Assembly: GCA_037179515.1 (NCBI GenBank)
Contig: JAXCGZ010009454.1
Span: forward strand, 112,001-176,000
Direction of reading: 5' to 3'
Source of the DNA: Halocaridina rubra
Taxonomy: Eukaryota; Arthropoda; Malacostraca; Decapoda; Atyidae
DNA length: 64,000 bases
The notes below the pieces were generated by a model. That model ran no database searches. It saw nothing but the letters and a program-made list of their open reading frames with translations, and was not told the DNA's origin. The position numbers and the translations under genes were made by a program. Numbering within the stretch: position 1 is the stretch's first letter; each line of letters opens with the position of its first letter. This document shows positions 1 to 14,121 of this stretch, in pieces.

Positions 1-782
1 ATTCTTGTTCTTCAAAGCCCTAGGGTTCTTTGACTTGTAGATAAGCCCGGGCTTTAACATGAAGCCCGCAGCATTCCCGCACATGATGAGGGTAACGCGA
101 TCTTTGTGCGCTTTAAATCCCAGGGCTTTAGCTTCTTCCTTGAAGAGAAAAGTGCGAGATGGCATTCTCTTCCAAAATAAGCCAGTCTCATCCATGTTGA
201 AGACTTGCTCAGGAGCATATTCCCCTTCGGCGATAATTTTCTTGAAGTCGTTTGTGAAGTAATTTTTTGCGGCAGCTGTATCTGCAGAGGCAGCTTCACC
301 ATGCACTGAAACGCTTTTTAGGCCATAGCGTTTTTGAAACTTGAAGAACCATCCCTTGCTAGCAACGAACGGTTGTATCCTCGATGGAGAATTGCTGGAG
401 GGTCCTGGTTGTGGGTCGTCGATATCTTCTTCTCTCTCCTCCTCTCCATGGTCGCCACTGTCGTCATCGGGTTCATTTGCAGCGAATGTCTCGTACAGCT
501 TCTTCGCCTTTGTTTGTATGATATTGGTGTCTAAGCTGATGTTTTTCTTTCTGCAATCAGCAATCCACAGGGCCAAAGCAGCTTCCATCCGCACTACTGC
601 CTTATTGCAGGATGTTACGACCCTCTTCGCTGATTTATCAAAAGAAATGCTCGCTGTTTTCCTGATCTTTGCCTCGTCCTTTTTGATGTAGCGAACAGTA
701 GATTCATTGAGGCCATAATAGCAGTCGACATCCACAAACCTTTTTCCTTCTTTCAAGAAGGTGAAGGACGTTTGGGAGGCAT
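1..782 (-). pseudogene. Tigger-A transposase, N-terminal and first half of the DDE domain (partial, one frameshift)
   Basis: Reading down from 782 the frame starts MPPKRPSPS and then hits a stop, which points to a small deletion in the N-terminal helix-turn-helix region. In a shifted frame it is open from about 775 to the window edge (roughly 255 codons). It holds a CENP-B-type helix-turn-helix region (VRMEAALALWI), an acidic linker, KGWFFKFQKRYG, and the first catalytic aspartate in NMDETGLFWKRMPSRTF. The rest of the DDE domain lies off-window. The family cuts and pastes DNA at TA sites. Because most of the frame is intact, this is one of the better preserved transposase copies in the window, although the early frameshift should prevent full-length expression. 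Confidence 0.8.
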
Positions 783-1020
783 TGCAAAGGTTAAATTACG
801 CGTGAAAACACAATCACAAGCAAAACGTATTAATAAGCACAACGAGAACGGCGCACACGTGAGTTAGACTGAGCGAGTGAGGCGGCACATTGGAAATTGG
901 AGGGAAAAGCAAACTGCAATGAAAAAGCCAATCAAACCCCATGATACAGAAAATATCGAAAAACAATTCTGTGATTCGGAGTCTCCCGACCTTTCAGCCA
1001 ATAGCATTCCATGAACTATC

Positions 1021-1690
1021 TCACGTAGGTGAGAGCCTTTTCGTTTTCCGAAACGTTGATAGCGGTATCATATTTTACATGGCGCAATACTGTTAGTACT
1101 TTATGTTTTTTATTATTTTTTACTGTTTTATTATTCTTAGGCTAGGAAATACTTGTTTTATCAATAAAATAATGAAAATTTTAATATTCACTAGGTCACG
1201 TAGGTGAGAGCCTTTGCGTTTTCCAAAACGTGATACCGGTATCGTATTTTTCATGGTGCAATACTGTTAGTACTGTATTTATGTTTTTTTAATATTTTTT
1301 ACTGTTTTATTATTCTTAGGCTAGGAAATACTTGTTTTATCAATAAAATAATGAAAATTTTAATATTCACTAGGTCACGTAGGTGAGAGCCTTTGCGTTT
1401 TCCGAAACACTGATACCGGTATCGTATTTTACGTGGTGCAATACTGTTAGTATTTATGTTTTTTACTATTTTTTACTGTTTTATTATTCTTAGGCTAAGA
1501 AATACGTTTTTTTATCAATAAAATCATGAAACTACTGGAAATATAAATATATATGCTAGCTCACGTAGCTGCGACCCCAATACATTGTACGCTATCGGAC
1601 ACTATTTCGCATGATGCAATACTGTGAGTTATACTGTACGTACGTATATCTAAATTTTTACTATTTTTTACTGTTTTATTATTCGTAGGC
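1021..1690. repeat. Subterminal tandem repeats of Tigger-A (4 units, about 175-186 bp)
   Basis: Units begin at TCACGTAGGTG near 1021, 1196, 1375 and 1561. Each holds a GATACCGGTATC-like palindrome, a poly-T tract and the block CTTAGGCTAGGAAATAC. The same unit appears in A5 (about 33640-34330, inverted) and A7 (40449-41000). The units lie between the terminal repeat and the transposase 5' end, where pogo-type elements often carry transposase-binding sites. The binding role is inference. Confidence 0.8.
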
Positions 1691-1886
1691 TGGGAAATAA
1701 ATTTTTATTATCAATTAAATAATGAAATTTTTTTTTCAATAAAAAAATGAAAATACTGAAAATTTTTATTTTTCAATATTTTAATATTTGTTCGTATACC
1801 CAAAAAATAAAATAATAATTTTTCCAAAAAAAAAACCGCGATACAGTGAGAACGCGAACCAAGAAACGCGATACAGCGGGGGATCA

Positions 1887-4477
<2,591 letters not shown>

Positions 4478-4486
4478 AGGGAGTCC

Positions 4487-4575
4487 TCATACAACATCAG
4501 GGTTCCGTTCCTGAGAGGCAACTTAAGTCGAAAATCGACGTAAGTCGGAAGTCACTTATATTCGAACCTGGGTCC
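4487..4575. repeat. Stray copy of the Tigger-D terminal region
   Basis: The block CAGGGTTCCGTTCCTGAGAG followed by a CTTAAGTCG-rich stretch resembles the block at 5382-5458 at the left end of Tigger-D. The two are about 890 bp apart. It may be the end of a truncated non-autonomous copy. Confidence 0.5.
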
Positions 4576-5009
4576 TTAAAAAAATTAAAAAAAAATTTTT
4601 AAGGGGACCCTATGTTCCTAATGGTTCTTAAAAACTTACTAAACTAATCTTAATACTATTCCTAAGCATTAAAATTAACATAATATACAGGTACTGTTCA
4701 ATATACATGTACTGTACAGTATAATAAAACAACATATATACATAAAAATATCTGCTTTATATCACACTTGAAGACAGGGGGAGGCAGGTGAATCTGGAAA
4801 GGCAAAAGAACAATCAATACATAACCTACAGAAAATAAAACTATAAGATATAAAACTCACTTATATACATAAAAAAATATTACACAAGTATCTCATTTCT
4901 TTATCAAGTTAATGGCTTTTTGTATGTATTTTTATATATACAATTGGTTATATTGAAAAATTATATTGAATTTAAAAATAAAAAATACAGATCTATAGTA
5001 TTTCTTTTT

Positions 5010-5345
5010 AACGTATGCTCCTTTTTTGAATATTTGTACCACATCTGCCAATTTCCACTCCTTGGGTACCAATCCTAATTATATTAAATTATAGAATTGT
5101 GCAGTGAATGGACAACTAAGCTCTCCCTTGCACTTCTTTAATTCTCTATATCATAAATTTCATCAGGTCCAGGATATTAATGAGTCTTTTATTTATCTAT
5201 TTCTTTTATTACATACTCCCTTGTAATATTTATTGTACTAAGTACAATGTATATGTATTTTACTTCTTGAATATATTCCAAGTTTTCATTGGTAAATACA
5301 GATAAGAAATATTCATTTAAACATGTATACATCTCTTTATCATCA
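5010..5345 (-). pseudogene. Non-LTR reverse transcriptase fragment (CR1/L2-like), heavily decayed
   Basis: On the minus strand, conceptual translation gives EYFLSVFTNENLEYIQEV, then a GPDEI-like motif, then KEWKLADVVQIFKK. In the CR1-like element at 9.5-11.7 kb the matching blocks are NKEFQSVFTVE, ATGPDDIS and CWKQTNVIPIFKK. Several stops interrupt it. This is the N-terminal part of an RT domain, left as a relic between the two Tigger-D-like ends. Confidence 0.6.
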
Positions 5346-5374
5346 AAAATTAAGCCTTTCTCTTAATCTCAAAA

Positions 5375-7640
5375 CGTCAGGGTTCCGTTCCTAACAGGTG
5401 ACTTAACCTGGATTTTGGCATAAGTCAGAAAACACCTAAATTCGAACCTAGGTCCCCTCACCAATGTTGAAATTAAATACTCTAAAACATACAAATATTA
5501 TCTAAGTTCTAATCTAAAACATAAAAATAGCAAAACTAAACTAAACAGTATTGCTTACCTTTACTTGTGTAATTTAAAACAAAAACTGTAAAATTACAGT
5601 AATGTATACAGTACAATATTGCTTACCTTTACTCGTGTAGTCGGGTTGCAAACTGGAAGGGGGGTTGCAAGGGAGGGAGAGACAGGCTTACAAGGAGGAG
5701 GAAGCTAGAGAAGTGGGTGCCGAGGACACTGGGGCAGGTGATTTCGGAGAAGCAAAAGAACATGCAGCAGATAATGGAGATACTGGGGCATGTGATTTCA
5801 AAGAGGCAAAAGAACATGCAGCAGATGATGGGGATACTGGGGCAGGTGAGTCTATAGAGGCACCTGAGGTAGAAGGTACAGGATATGTTACTGGGGGCTC
5901 TACCTTCAAGAAGAATTGGTTGAGATGAGTCTGGAAGGATACTGCCTTCTTCTCCCAAATTTCCCTATAGCAATGCAGGGAATCCATGACCCCTCTGACG
6001 ACCTTAGTGTGCCTGGCAACATTGTGGTCCTCAGCCTCGAGCTTTGCCAACAATTCCTCTGCCAAGGCAAACGATTCTTCCAATTCCTTGGGTGTGAGTC
6101 TCTTTGGCTCTGGGCTTGGTAGTTCTTCCTCCTTTTTAAGCATTTGTCTTCCCATCTGAATGAGATCCTTGACAGATAATGCCTCTCCATGAGATTCCAG
6201 GAGTTCTTATTCATCATCAACCTCTACCTCCAACTCGAACTCCTTAATCATGACAACTACGTTCTTGGTTACAGCCTCAACTGTCACCTCAAAGCCTCGG
6301 AAGTCATTCACAATATAGGGGCAGGCTTCTTTCCATTACCATTCAAGTTCGTTTACATCACTTCCTCTCAGGCATCACCAATATTCTTCACAGCCTGAAG
6401 AATATTGCACGACTTCCAGAAGTCCTTGAGAGTCAGGTTCTTGTCCTTCTCAGTTGCCCTGAGAGCCATAGCGATTGTTGTTCGGAGGTAGTAGGCCTTG
6501 AAAGAGGCAATGACCCCCTGATCCATTGGCTGTAACAAGGAAGTGGTATTAGGAGAAAGGTAAACCAACTGTACAATAGGATGAAAGTCATCAAAATGGG
6601 CAGGGCAACCAGGGGCATTTTCAAGGATTAGCAACACCTTAAAGGGTAGACCCTTAGATGTACAGTACCTCTCTGCTTCTGGGATAAAATGGCTCCTAAA
6701 CCAGTCCTCAAATATATGAAGGGTTATCCATGCCTTCTTGTATGAATTTTAGATGATTTGAAGCTGACCCTTCTAAACGCCCTTGTGTTCCCTTTTGTTT
6801 TCTGCCAAATAAACCAACAAGGGCTTTAGCTTACAGTCTCCAACAGCATTATCCCCCCAAAGCAAAGTCAGTCTCTCCTGGCTGTCTTTATGGCCTGGTG
6901 CTGTCTTCTCCTCCTTGGCGATGTACGTACAACTTGGCATATGCTTCCAGAATAAGCCAGTCTCATGCATGTTGAATGCCCTCCCTTATTATCTCGGCTA
7001 AAGCAACAGGAAACATTTTTACTGCTTCCTCATCACCACTAGCAGCTTCCCCTTGAGCTCTTATATTATGCAAATTAGCACGAGCCTGAAAACAATTAAA
7101 CCATCCTCTAATAGCAACAAACTCCCCACCTGCACTGCCTTCCCCCTTTTCTCTTTTCAAGTCTTCCAATAATATAAGGATTTTCCTGTATTAACATAAG
7201 GCTTATTGGGATAAGCTGTCAATTGTGGTATTCAAGCCGAAGCACTAGCAATGTCTCCATCTCGATCATAATGTGACTACTCAGCCTCGTGATCACAGCA
7301 GACATCACAGGAGTTGAACCTTTCACATAGTCACGGATGCGATCTTTGTCTCTGATGATCGTGGCCACCATCGTATGGGCTAATCCAAGATTGCAGCCAA
7401 TGTTCGTAAAAGATTCTCCCTTTTCAGCACGGTTTACCACTTCAGTTTTAATTTCCATGGTGATGTCTTTTCTTTTCTTTGTGGCACTGCCATCTGAACT
7501 ATCACGAACATGCTTGGGAGGCATAGTAATGTCAATAATGAGCGAACAAAATGAGAGAGCAGATGAAAACACTAGGCACAATGTGGCGGCCTGGAGAAAA
7601 CTGAGCGGTGGTTCTTCTTCTTCTAATGCCGCGTAACACC
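5375..7640 (-). mobile_element. Tigger-D, decayed pogo-type DNA transposon
   Basis: The left end is the CAGGGTTCCG block at 5382 and the coding remnant runs on the minus strand from 7524 to 5688. No matching right terminal repeat was seen, so that boundary is approximate. Confidence 0.6.
5688..7524 (-). pseudogene. Tigger/CENP-B-like transposase (Tigger-D), multiple frameshifts
   Basis: Start MPPKHVRDSSDG at 7524, then a Psq-type N-terminal helix-turn-helix (residues about 20-70, TNIGCNLGLAHTMVATIIR). A CENP-B-type segment with RGWFNCFQARANLHNIRAQGE lies near 7100, the first DDE aspartate region is degraded to MHETGLFWKHMPS (about 6960), and LLILENAPGCP stands where the family usually has LILDNAPGH (about 6630). 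It continues with NTTSLLQPMDQGVI and a C-terminal tail rich in Ser, Ala and Pro (5690-5900). The D-to-E and H-to-C changes in the second catalytic motif, plus at least four frame breaks, make it inactive. The C-terminal 155-codon frame (5688-6155) is still open and contains three copies of an Ala-Pro-Val-Ser-type repeat. Confidence 0.8.
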
Positions 7641-7921
7641 GTATTCTTACACGATGCTCAACAAACTATTTCAATATAATCCTTCAATATAACCAAATAT
7701 ATAAACAAATAAATAAATAAAGCCTTTAACTTGATAAATCTGAATACTGCAGTGCTGCTAGTTGTGTATTAAACCGCTGTGCTCACAAACTGTTCAGCGT
7801 ACCCGGTTTGAATTTACCGCACCAGCCAGGTAGGGTGAAAAATTAATTTATGAATTATTTCTTGGCCTCTGTTGTAATGGCAAAATAAAGTACCTTGGAA
7901 CGACGTAATACTGGGACCTAC

Positions 7922-7925
<4 letters not shown>
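7641..7925. other. No recognisable feature
   Basis: AT-rich sequence between the Tigger-D 5' end and the next (TA)n tract. I see no coding, repeat or RNA signature. Confidence 0.5.

Positions 7926-7993
<68 letters not shown>
7926..7993. repeat. (TA)n microsatellite abutting foldback element A2
   Basis: About 68 bp of TA run up to the CAGTGTTCC end of element A2. Confidence 0.95.
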
Positions 7994-7998
<5 letters not shown>

Positions 7999-8309
7999 TG
8001 TTCCCCCCTTTATTGCGGTAGTTCGTTTCCGGGACCCGGTGGGAGACAGGAAAACCGCAAAGTAGAATCAGCCTTTATTTTTTTTTTATTTTTATTTTTT
8101 TTGAGATGATTATGACACCAGGACAGGCCAAAAATTATAAAATAAAACGGCCTTTATCAGGCTGTAAAGAGAAACAGAGATGGAGAGTGTAATGACCTGT
8201 CAGATGTGAAGGGATTATAAAAGATGTGTAATGAATATCCAGCTCTCTGCTGGGTTTACTATACCTCTGCATTACTTTCATGATGTCTATTCTAAAAATT
8301 CTCCTTAGA

Positions 8310-8311
8310 TC

Positions 8312-8343
<32 letters not shown>

Positions 8344-8465
8344 GGCAACAATAATTTTCCTCTGATGATGATTGGGGAGATTATTATTATCATTATTATT
8401 ATTATTATATTATTATTATTATTATTATTATTATTATCATCATTATTATTATCATCATTATTATT
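8310..8465. repeat. (TTA)n-type trinucleotide arrays in the left arm of A2
   Basis: Two TTA/TCA-rich runs are separated by the conserved segment GGCAACAATAATTTTCC. Confidence 0.9.
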
Positions 8466-8540
8466 ACGAATTCGTAATTAAACCATTATTTTTACTATAA
8501 ATAATGTAGTTTTGGTTGAATGAACAAGAGTTACTTAAAG

Positions 8541-8646
<106 letters not shown>

Positions 8647-8756
8647 ATTCTATTCTACCCAACCCCCCACACTCTCTTTGTCCCAGCCAACTAGGGAGGG
8701 GCACTTTACACAGTTATTAAAAATAAATAAACCAACAGATGTACAATGATGAGCCC

Positions 8757-8840
8757 TTAATAATAATAATAATAATGATGATGATGATGATAATAATCTC
8801 CACAATCATCATCAAAGGAAAATTATTGTTGCCATTGATG

Positions 8841-8876
<36 letters not shown>

Positions 8877-8900
8877 TTAATAATAATAATAATAATAAGA
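8757..8900. repeat. (TAA)n-type trinucleotide arrays in the right arm of A2
   Basis: Inverted counterparts of the left-arm arrays, again around the GGAAAATTATTGTTGCC segment. Confidence 0.9.
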
Positions 8901-9186
8901 TCTAAGCAGAATTATTGGAATAGACATCATGAAAGTAATGCAGAGGTATATTAAAACCCAGCAGAGAGCTGGATATTGGTTACACATCTTTTATAATCCC
9001 TTCACATCTGACAGGTCATTACACTCTCCATCTCTGTTTCTCTTTACAACCTGATAAAGTCTGTTTTATTTTATCATTTTTTGGCCCATCCTGATGTCAC
9101 AATAATCTTTATTTTTTTTTCCCCCCCAAAAAAAACCGCGATACAGTGAGAACGCGAACTAAGAAACGCGAATAACCGAGGGAACA

Positions 9187-9189
<3 letters not shown>

Positions 9190-9278
<89 letters not shown>
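9190..9278. repeat. (TA)n microsatellite between two Tigger-A ends
   Basis: About 89 bp of TA join the right end of A2 (…CACTG) to another Tigger-A 5' end (GTGATCCCTTGC) at 9279. Confidence 0.95.
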
Positions 9279-9284
<6 letters not shown>

Positions 9285-9534
9285 CCCTTGCTATTTTGCG
9301 GTTCACCTATCGCGGGTTCACTGTATCGTGGATTTTTTGGCTTTTTTCTTTTTTTTTTTCAAGATTATTGTGACACCAGAATGGGCCAAAAAATTATTAA
9401 ATAAAACAGCCTTTATCAGGCTGTAAAGAGAAACAGAGATGGAGAGTGTAATGGCCTGTCAGATGTGAAGAGATTATATAAGAAGTGTAATGAACATCCA
9501 GCTCTCTGCTGGGTTTTAATATACCTCTGCATAA

Positions 9535-10500
9535 CCTTACATTTTGAAGTGTTGAATTTCATTAGCCACTTTTCTGACCTCTCATGCAATCTATTTAGAT
9601 CTTCCTGAAGTTCTCTACCGTTGTTCTCGTTTCTTACTTTCCTCACAATCTTTGCATCATCTGCAATCATATTCATGAATGAATTTACAGACTCTGTTAG
9701 GTCATTTATATATACAAGGAACAATTATGGCCCTAAAACTGAACCCTGTGGAACTCCACAACTAACTCTTCTCCATTCAGACACTGTCTTACTCAAACCC
9801 TTTGTTCCCTTCCTTCTAAGTAAGTTTTTATCCATTCCAAGACATTTCCACCTATTCTAACCATTGCTTGCAGCTTCCTAATAAGTCTCCCGTGTGGGAC
9901 AGTGTCAAATGCTTTCTGGAGGTCTAGGAATATGCAATCTGCCCAGCCCTCTCTTTCCTGTAAGATTCGGCTTACCTCATCATAAAATTCTAATAAGTTT
10001 GTTACTGTTGATCTACCTTCTCTGAAGCCATGTTGTCTCACTAACAAAATGTTGAAGGATTCCAAGTGAAGAGAGATATGTTTCCTTAGTAGTTTCTCCA
10101 TTGCTTAGCAAACTATGCTGGTCAAGGAAACTGGTTTATAGTTTAGAGCCGTATCCCTCCTTCCCTTTTTGAAGATAGGTATCACGTTTGTTTGTTTCCA
10201 GCAACTTGGAATCTCCCCTGACTCCAGTGACTTTTTAAATATGATACTTAGTGCCACTGATACTGAGTTTGTGCATTTTTTAAGTACATGAGGGGATATA
10301 TCATCAGGACCTGTAGCTTTATGAACATCTAACTCAATCAGCGCTTTGCATACCTTTGTGGCTGAAAGGTTGATGTTCTCTAATACCGGCCTGTGAGCTT
10401 CTATCTCTGCATTCTGAGGGGGTGGGATATATTCTACTGTAAATACTGACTGAAACTCCTTGTTCAATTCTTTGCAGATCTCTTCATCCGTCTCGGTGAT
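9535..10500 (-). pseudogene. Reverse transcriptase domain of the CR1-like element (decayed)
   Basis: Minus-strand blocks in order: NKEFQSVFTVE, HKATGPDDISPHVLKKC, CWKQTNVIPIFKKGRRDTA, LNYKPVSLTS (10105-10467); HGFREGRSTVTNLLEF and CIFLDLQKAFDTVPHGRL, which holds the first catalytic aspartate (9793-10101); YINDLTESVNSF and MIADDAKIVRKV, the FADD box with F changed to I (about 9660). Frame breaks lie near 10103 and 9790. These are RT fingers and palm motifs in the usual order. Inactive. Confidence 0.8.
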
Positions 10501-10619
10501 GCTTCCATCCGCTCTCTTAAGCCTTAAAACCTATTCTTTTACCTTCAATTTTCCTCTGATAAAGCTGTGGAAAAGCTTGGGATTTTCTTTAGCCTTCCTG
10601 GTGATGTCCCTTTCATAGT

Positions 10620-11696
10620 CTATCTCTGCCTCTCTTCTTTTACTTCGGTAATCATTTCTTGCTCTTTTATAGTTTGCCAGGCATTTATGATTTTTCTTCT
10701 CCTATACCTTTTCCAGCATTTGTCTCTCCACTCCTTAGCTCTTTTACACTCATTATTGAACCATTTCTCTCTGGCATGAATTAAATCTACTTTGGTGAGA
10801 GGTATACAGCAATCTACTATCTCCCCATATTTCTCACAAAAGATGTCGTACATTTCTTGTACAGTTTTGTTGTAAAATAAGGTTCTCCAGTCAATAACTG
10901 CAAAAAGCTCATTCATTCCGGTGTAATCTCCTTTTGGATAGTTCCTCCTCATGTCCTCAGGGCCTTTAGTTTCAGGCAGAATATCTTCAATGATGTATTC
11001 CATAAACAACACACAATGGTCACTCTTTCCAATTGGTGGTTCATACTCAATTTCTCCAATATCCAACACGTTATATGTGAATACTAGATCAAGTAGTGAT
11101 GGCTCATCCCCACCCCTGGCCCTCGTTGGTTCCATTACATGTTGGTGTAGGAAATTCCCTTGTACGCAATCTAGGAATCTTGCCCCGAATGAGTCCTCAC
11201 CACTGTATGGGTCAAAATTTATCCAATCTGTCTCTTTATGATTAAAATTTCCCATAATCAAAATAATACATATCCTCTCCCGTGCCATGTTAACAACTGA
11301 GTTTATGACTTCAATAGTACCTATATGACTTTCCTCATAAACTTCTAACCTATGTTGGTTCATTGGTGGGTTATATACAAAAGTTATTATAATGCTCTCA
11401 GACCCAGTATTTATGCGAGCAACAAGAAATTCCTTGAACACTCTTTCTATAGCCAAGTTTATTTCTTCAACCTAAATCCTTTCACTTATGAGCAGTGCTA
11501 TCCCTCCACCAGTCCTCTCAGATCTTTCAACCCTTAATATTTTGAAGCCCTTAGGAAAAACTGTGACATTGTTTATGTCCTCACTCAACTTACTCTCTGT
11601 AACTGCTACTATATATGCCTTACTTTTGTAAATCCTATCTTTTAATTCTACTGCCTTACCAGCTAATCCATCAGCATTTGTGTAATCCATCAGCAA
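10620..11696 (-). pseudogene. APE-type endonuclease domain of the CR1-like element
   Basis: The N-terminal frame (11472-11696) has YTNADGLAGKAVELKDRI and a VTESKLSED block that matches the catalytic glutamate motif. A stop separates it from a 278-codon frame (10620-11456) with GNFNHKETDW (usual form GDFN) and GKSDHCVLFMEY, the SDH motif with the catalytic histidine. In live elements this domain nicks target DNA to prime reverse transcription. The D-to-N change in GDFN and the stop argue against activity. Confidence 0.75.
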
Positions 11697-11759
11697 TTGT
11701 GTGGATCATGGTGAATGCACATTTCTTGGCTCAGCCACCCCCTTACAACGGGAAATGAG

Positions 11760-11763
<4 letters not shown>

Positions 11764-11846
<83 letters not shown>
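11764..11846. repeat. (TA)n microsatellite at the left edge of zinc-finger unit 1
   Basis: About 83 bp. It is preceded by CTTGGCTCAGCCACCCCC, which also precedes the (TA)n tract of unit 3 at 62400. Confidence 0.95.
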
Positions 11847-12340
<494 letters not shown>

Positions 12341-12648
12341 TTAAAAAATCGTGCATGCTTCACTCTTTTATCTGGTAACCCTGACTGCGCAGAGCTACGA
12401 AAGCTTAGTATAACATTTTCCTGTGGTATTACTGCAAGTCTCTTGAAGGTGCAACTACTCATATTGTTTGTAACGTGGCTCTGGCAGTTCAATGCAATTT
12501 GTTGATTCGACTCGTTGTTACTGTTGGGTATTTGGTTAAACCATTTAATGCTACCATAAAAAATAGTTTCTTTTGATGTTATTGACGAGATTATTGTCCA
12601 TGGTTACCATAATCGGTAGAATTTCCTCACTGTGTTCCTTTCCTTTAG

Positions 12649-12792
12649 AATATAGTTAAAGGACCAATGAGTCGACCAAGCATTGTGTTGTTGTCCATTA
12701 CACAGAAGAACAAATAGATTTTGTAGTCACAGAGAGAGCAGTATAGAGCTGGAAGCACAGGCGCCGTAGCAGCCTTCATCCAGGACTTGTCT
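12649..12792 (+). other. Candidate 144-bp leader exon of zinc-finger gene 1
   Basis: The segment starts after TTCCTTTCCTTTAG, a good splice acceptor or promoter-proximal pyrimidine tract, and ends before GTAAGAAT, a good donor. It is exactly 144 bp in all three units (12649, 27655, 63101) and is highly conserved. No frame is open across it in unit 1: a short frame starting MSRPSIVLLSITQ stops after 16 codons. It would therefore be untranslated. The exon status is a prediction without RNA evidence. Confidence 0.4.
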
Positions 12793-13760
12793 GTAAGAAT
12801 CTAGTGTGACTTAGCAAGGACTCATTTTTTTTTTTTTTTTCAAATGGGAACAAGATGTCAATGACAAAATGTTACATTCTCGCGAAAATCCAAACGAATT
12901 AAGAAAATAGCAATAAATATATGTCAGATTATATAAACTATAAAATCATTTCAAGAGGTAAAAGTTTTTTAATATTGTGTTTAAGTTTTGTTCACTTGTA
13001 CATGGGGTCTTCGTTGTTTTGAAAGGGTATACAGGAGGTATTTATGAGCTAAATTTTCTTTATTTTTTTCTTGTTACATTAGCATCAGTGAATATGTATA
13101 CTATACTTACTGTTAAAAAGTTCAACAATCAAGTATTCTTATTGTATTGAGAGATTTTCCGGGGTTGCTTATAAGGGTTTATACGGGTCAAGGTCTTATT
13201 TAAAAGGCATTTTTGATACGCTGAGTTTAGGAAAGTAAGGTGAAATATTATCTATACATGCACATATATTTCTGAACAAATTATGCCAGAAACCACAAAA
13301 ACCATCTTGGTGGCGACATTGCTCAAGGCAGCAGGTCCTCTCCTCACCCTTTCTTTCTGTATCTCTTACTGTATCAGATATAATTTTAGAGTTGGAGGTG
13401 GTGTATGCTTCTTTCACTATCCTTCAGTCACCTTGTATGATATCCATGTATATGAGAATGAAAAGTTTTCACCTAAGCTCCAGATTTTTTTTTTTTTTTT
13501 AATCTGAAGGTGTGCAAAGTATCTTTAATTATACTCTTGCTAATCAAATCTGTATTTAAATCTTGTCCCTTAATATACATCTGAGTGTGTAAGTGCTATG
13601 TAGAACCAAATTCTTTTTACACACCATAGGTAATATACAGTGAAATAAGAAACAGGCAGACCCTTCTGTTATCTACAAACAAACAAAAATATAAATTAAT
13701 TTACTGTTCATATATTCAGTGAAATTTAAGTAACAGAAAATAGTTTTCTTTTTTCACATT

Positions 13761-13775
<15 letters not shown>

Positions 13776-13857
<82 letters not shown>
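13776..13857. repeat. (TA)n tract in the candidate intron of zinc-finger gene 1
   Basis: About 82 bp following an A-rich run. The same position in unit 2 is split by a Tigger-A MITE. Confidence 0.95.
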
Positions 13858-13858
<1 letters not shown>

Positions 13859-13895
13859 TTTTCATACATGTCACTAAAATTTAAGTCTACTAATA

Positions 13896-13920
13896 TTTTT
13901 TACCTCTTTTTCACTTGCAG
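13896..13920 (+). other. Candidate splice acceptor before the zinc-finger coding exon
   Basis: A pyrimidine-rich run ending CTCTTTTTCACTTGCAG is conserved in unit 2 (about 29305-29328). In-frame stops lie between it and the ATG at 14122, so the coding region begins inside this exon. Confidence 0.55.
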
Positions 13921-14121
13921 ACACTGAGAAAACACCACATTATCCAATGTTTGTGGACTATATTTCCTCTTCTTATCTAGATGGATATCCATTCGAAACA
14001 ACTTGAAATATTTCAATTAAATTAGAAAATCGAATACATTGTATGGAAGTTCAAACTACATTACCAAATATGAAAGCTGATAACTAACTGAAAAAGTGAG
14101 TATTCAAGATCAGCGACGAAA

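Larger units (their letters stand above)
9279..11735 (-). mobile_element. CR1-like non-LTR retrotransposon behind a Tigger-A terminal repeat
   Basis: Positions 9279-9345 are a Tigger-A 5' terminal repeat. It is followed by a poly-T run and then, on the minus strand, a CR1-like element: 3' UTR (9360-9534), reverse transcriptase (9535-10500) and APE-type endonuclease (10620-11696). Its RT breaks off after NTSKCKVMQRY and runs straight into the 3' UTR, so the C-terminal region seen in other copies (15.7 and 53.3 kb) is missing. No Tigger-A end was found on the right side. Confidence 0.75.

Noticed and set aside
341..691. 116-codon frame on the plus strand
   Set aside because: It lies opposite the Tigger-A transposase frame and its Ser/Leu composition comes from the complementary strand.
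13196..13417. A 73-codon antisense frame conserved in all three zinc-finger units (13196, 28198, 63678)
   Set aside because: The conservation is explained by recent duplication. It lies antisense in the candidate intron and has no recognisable domain.
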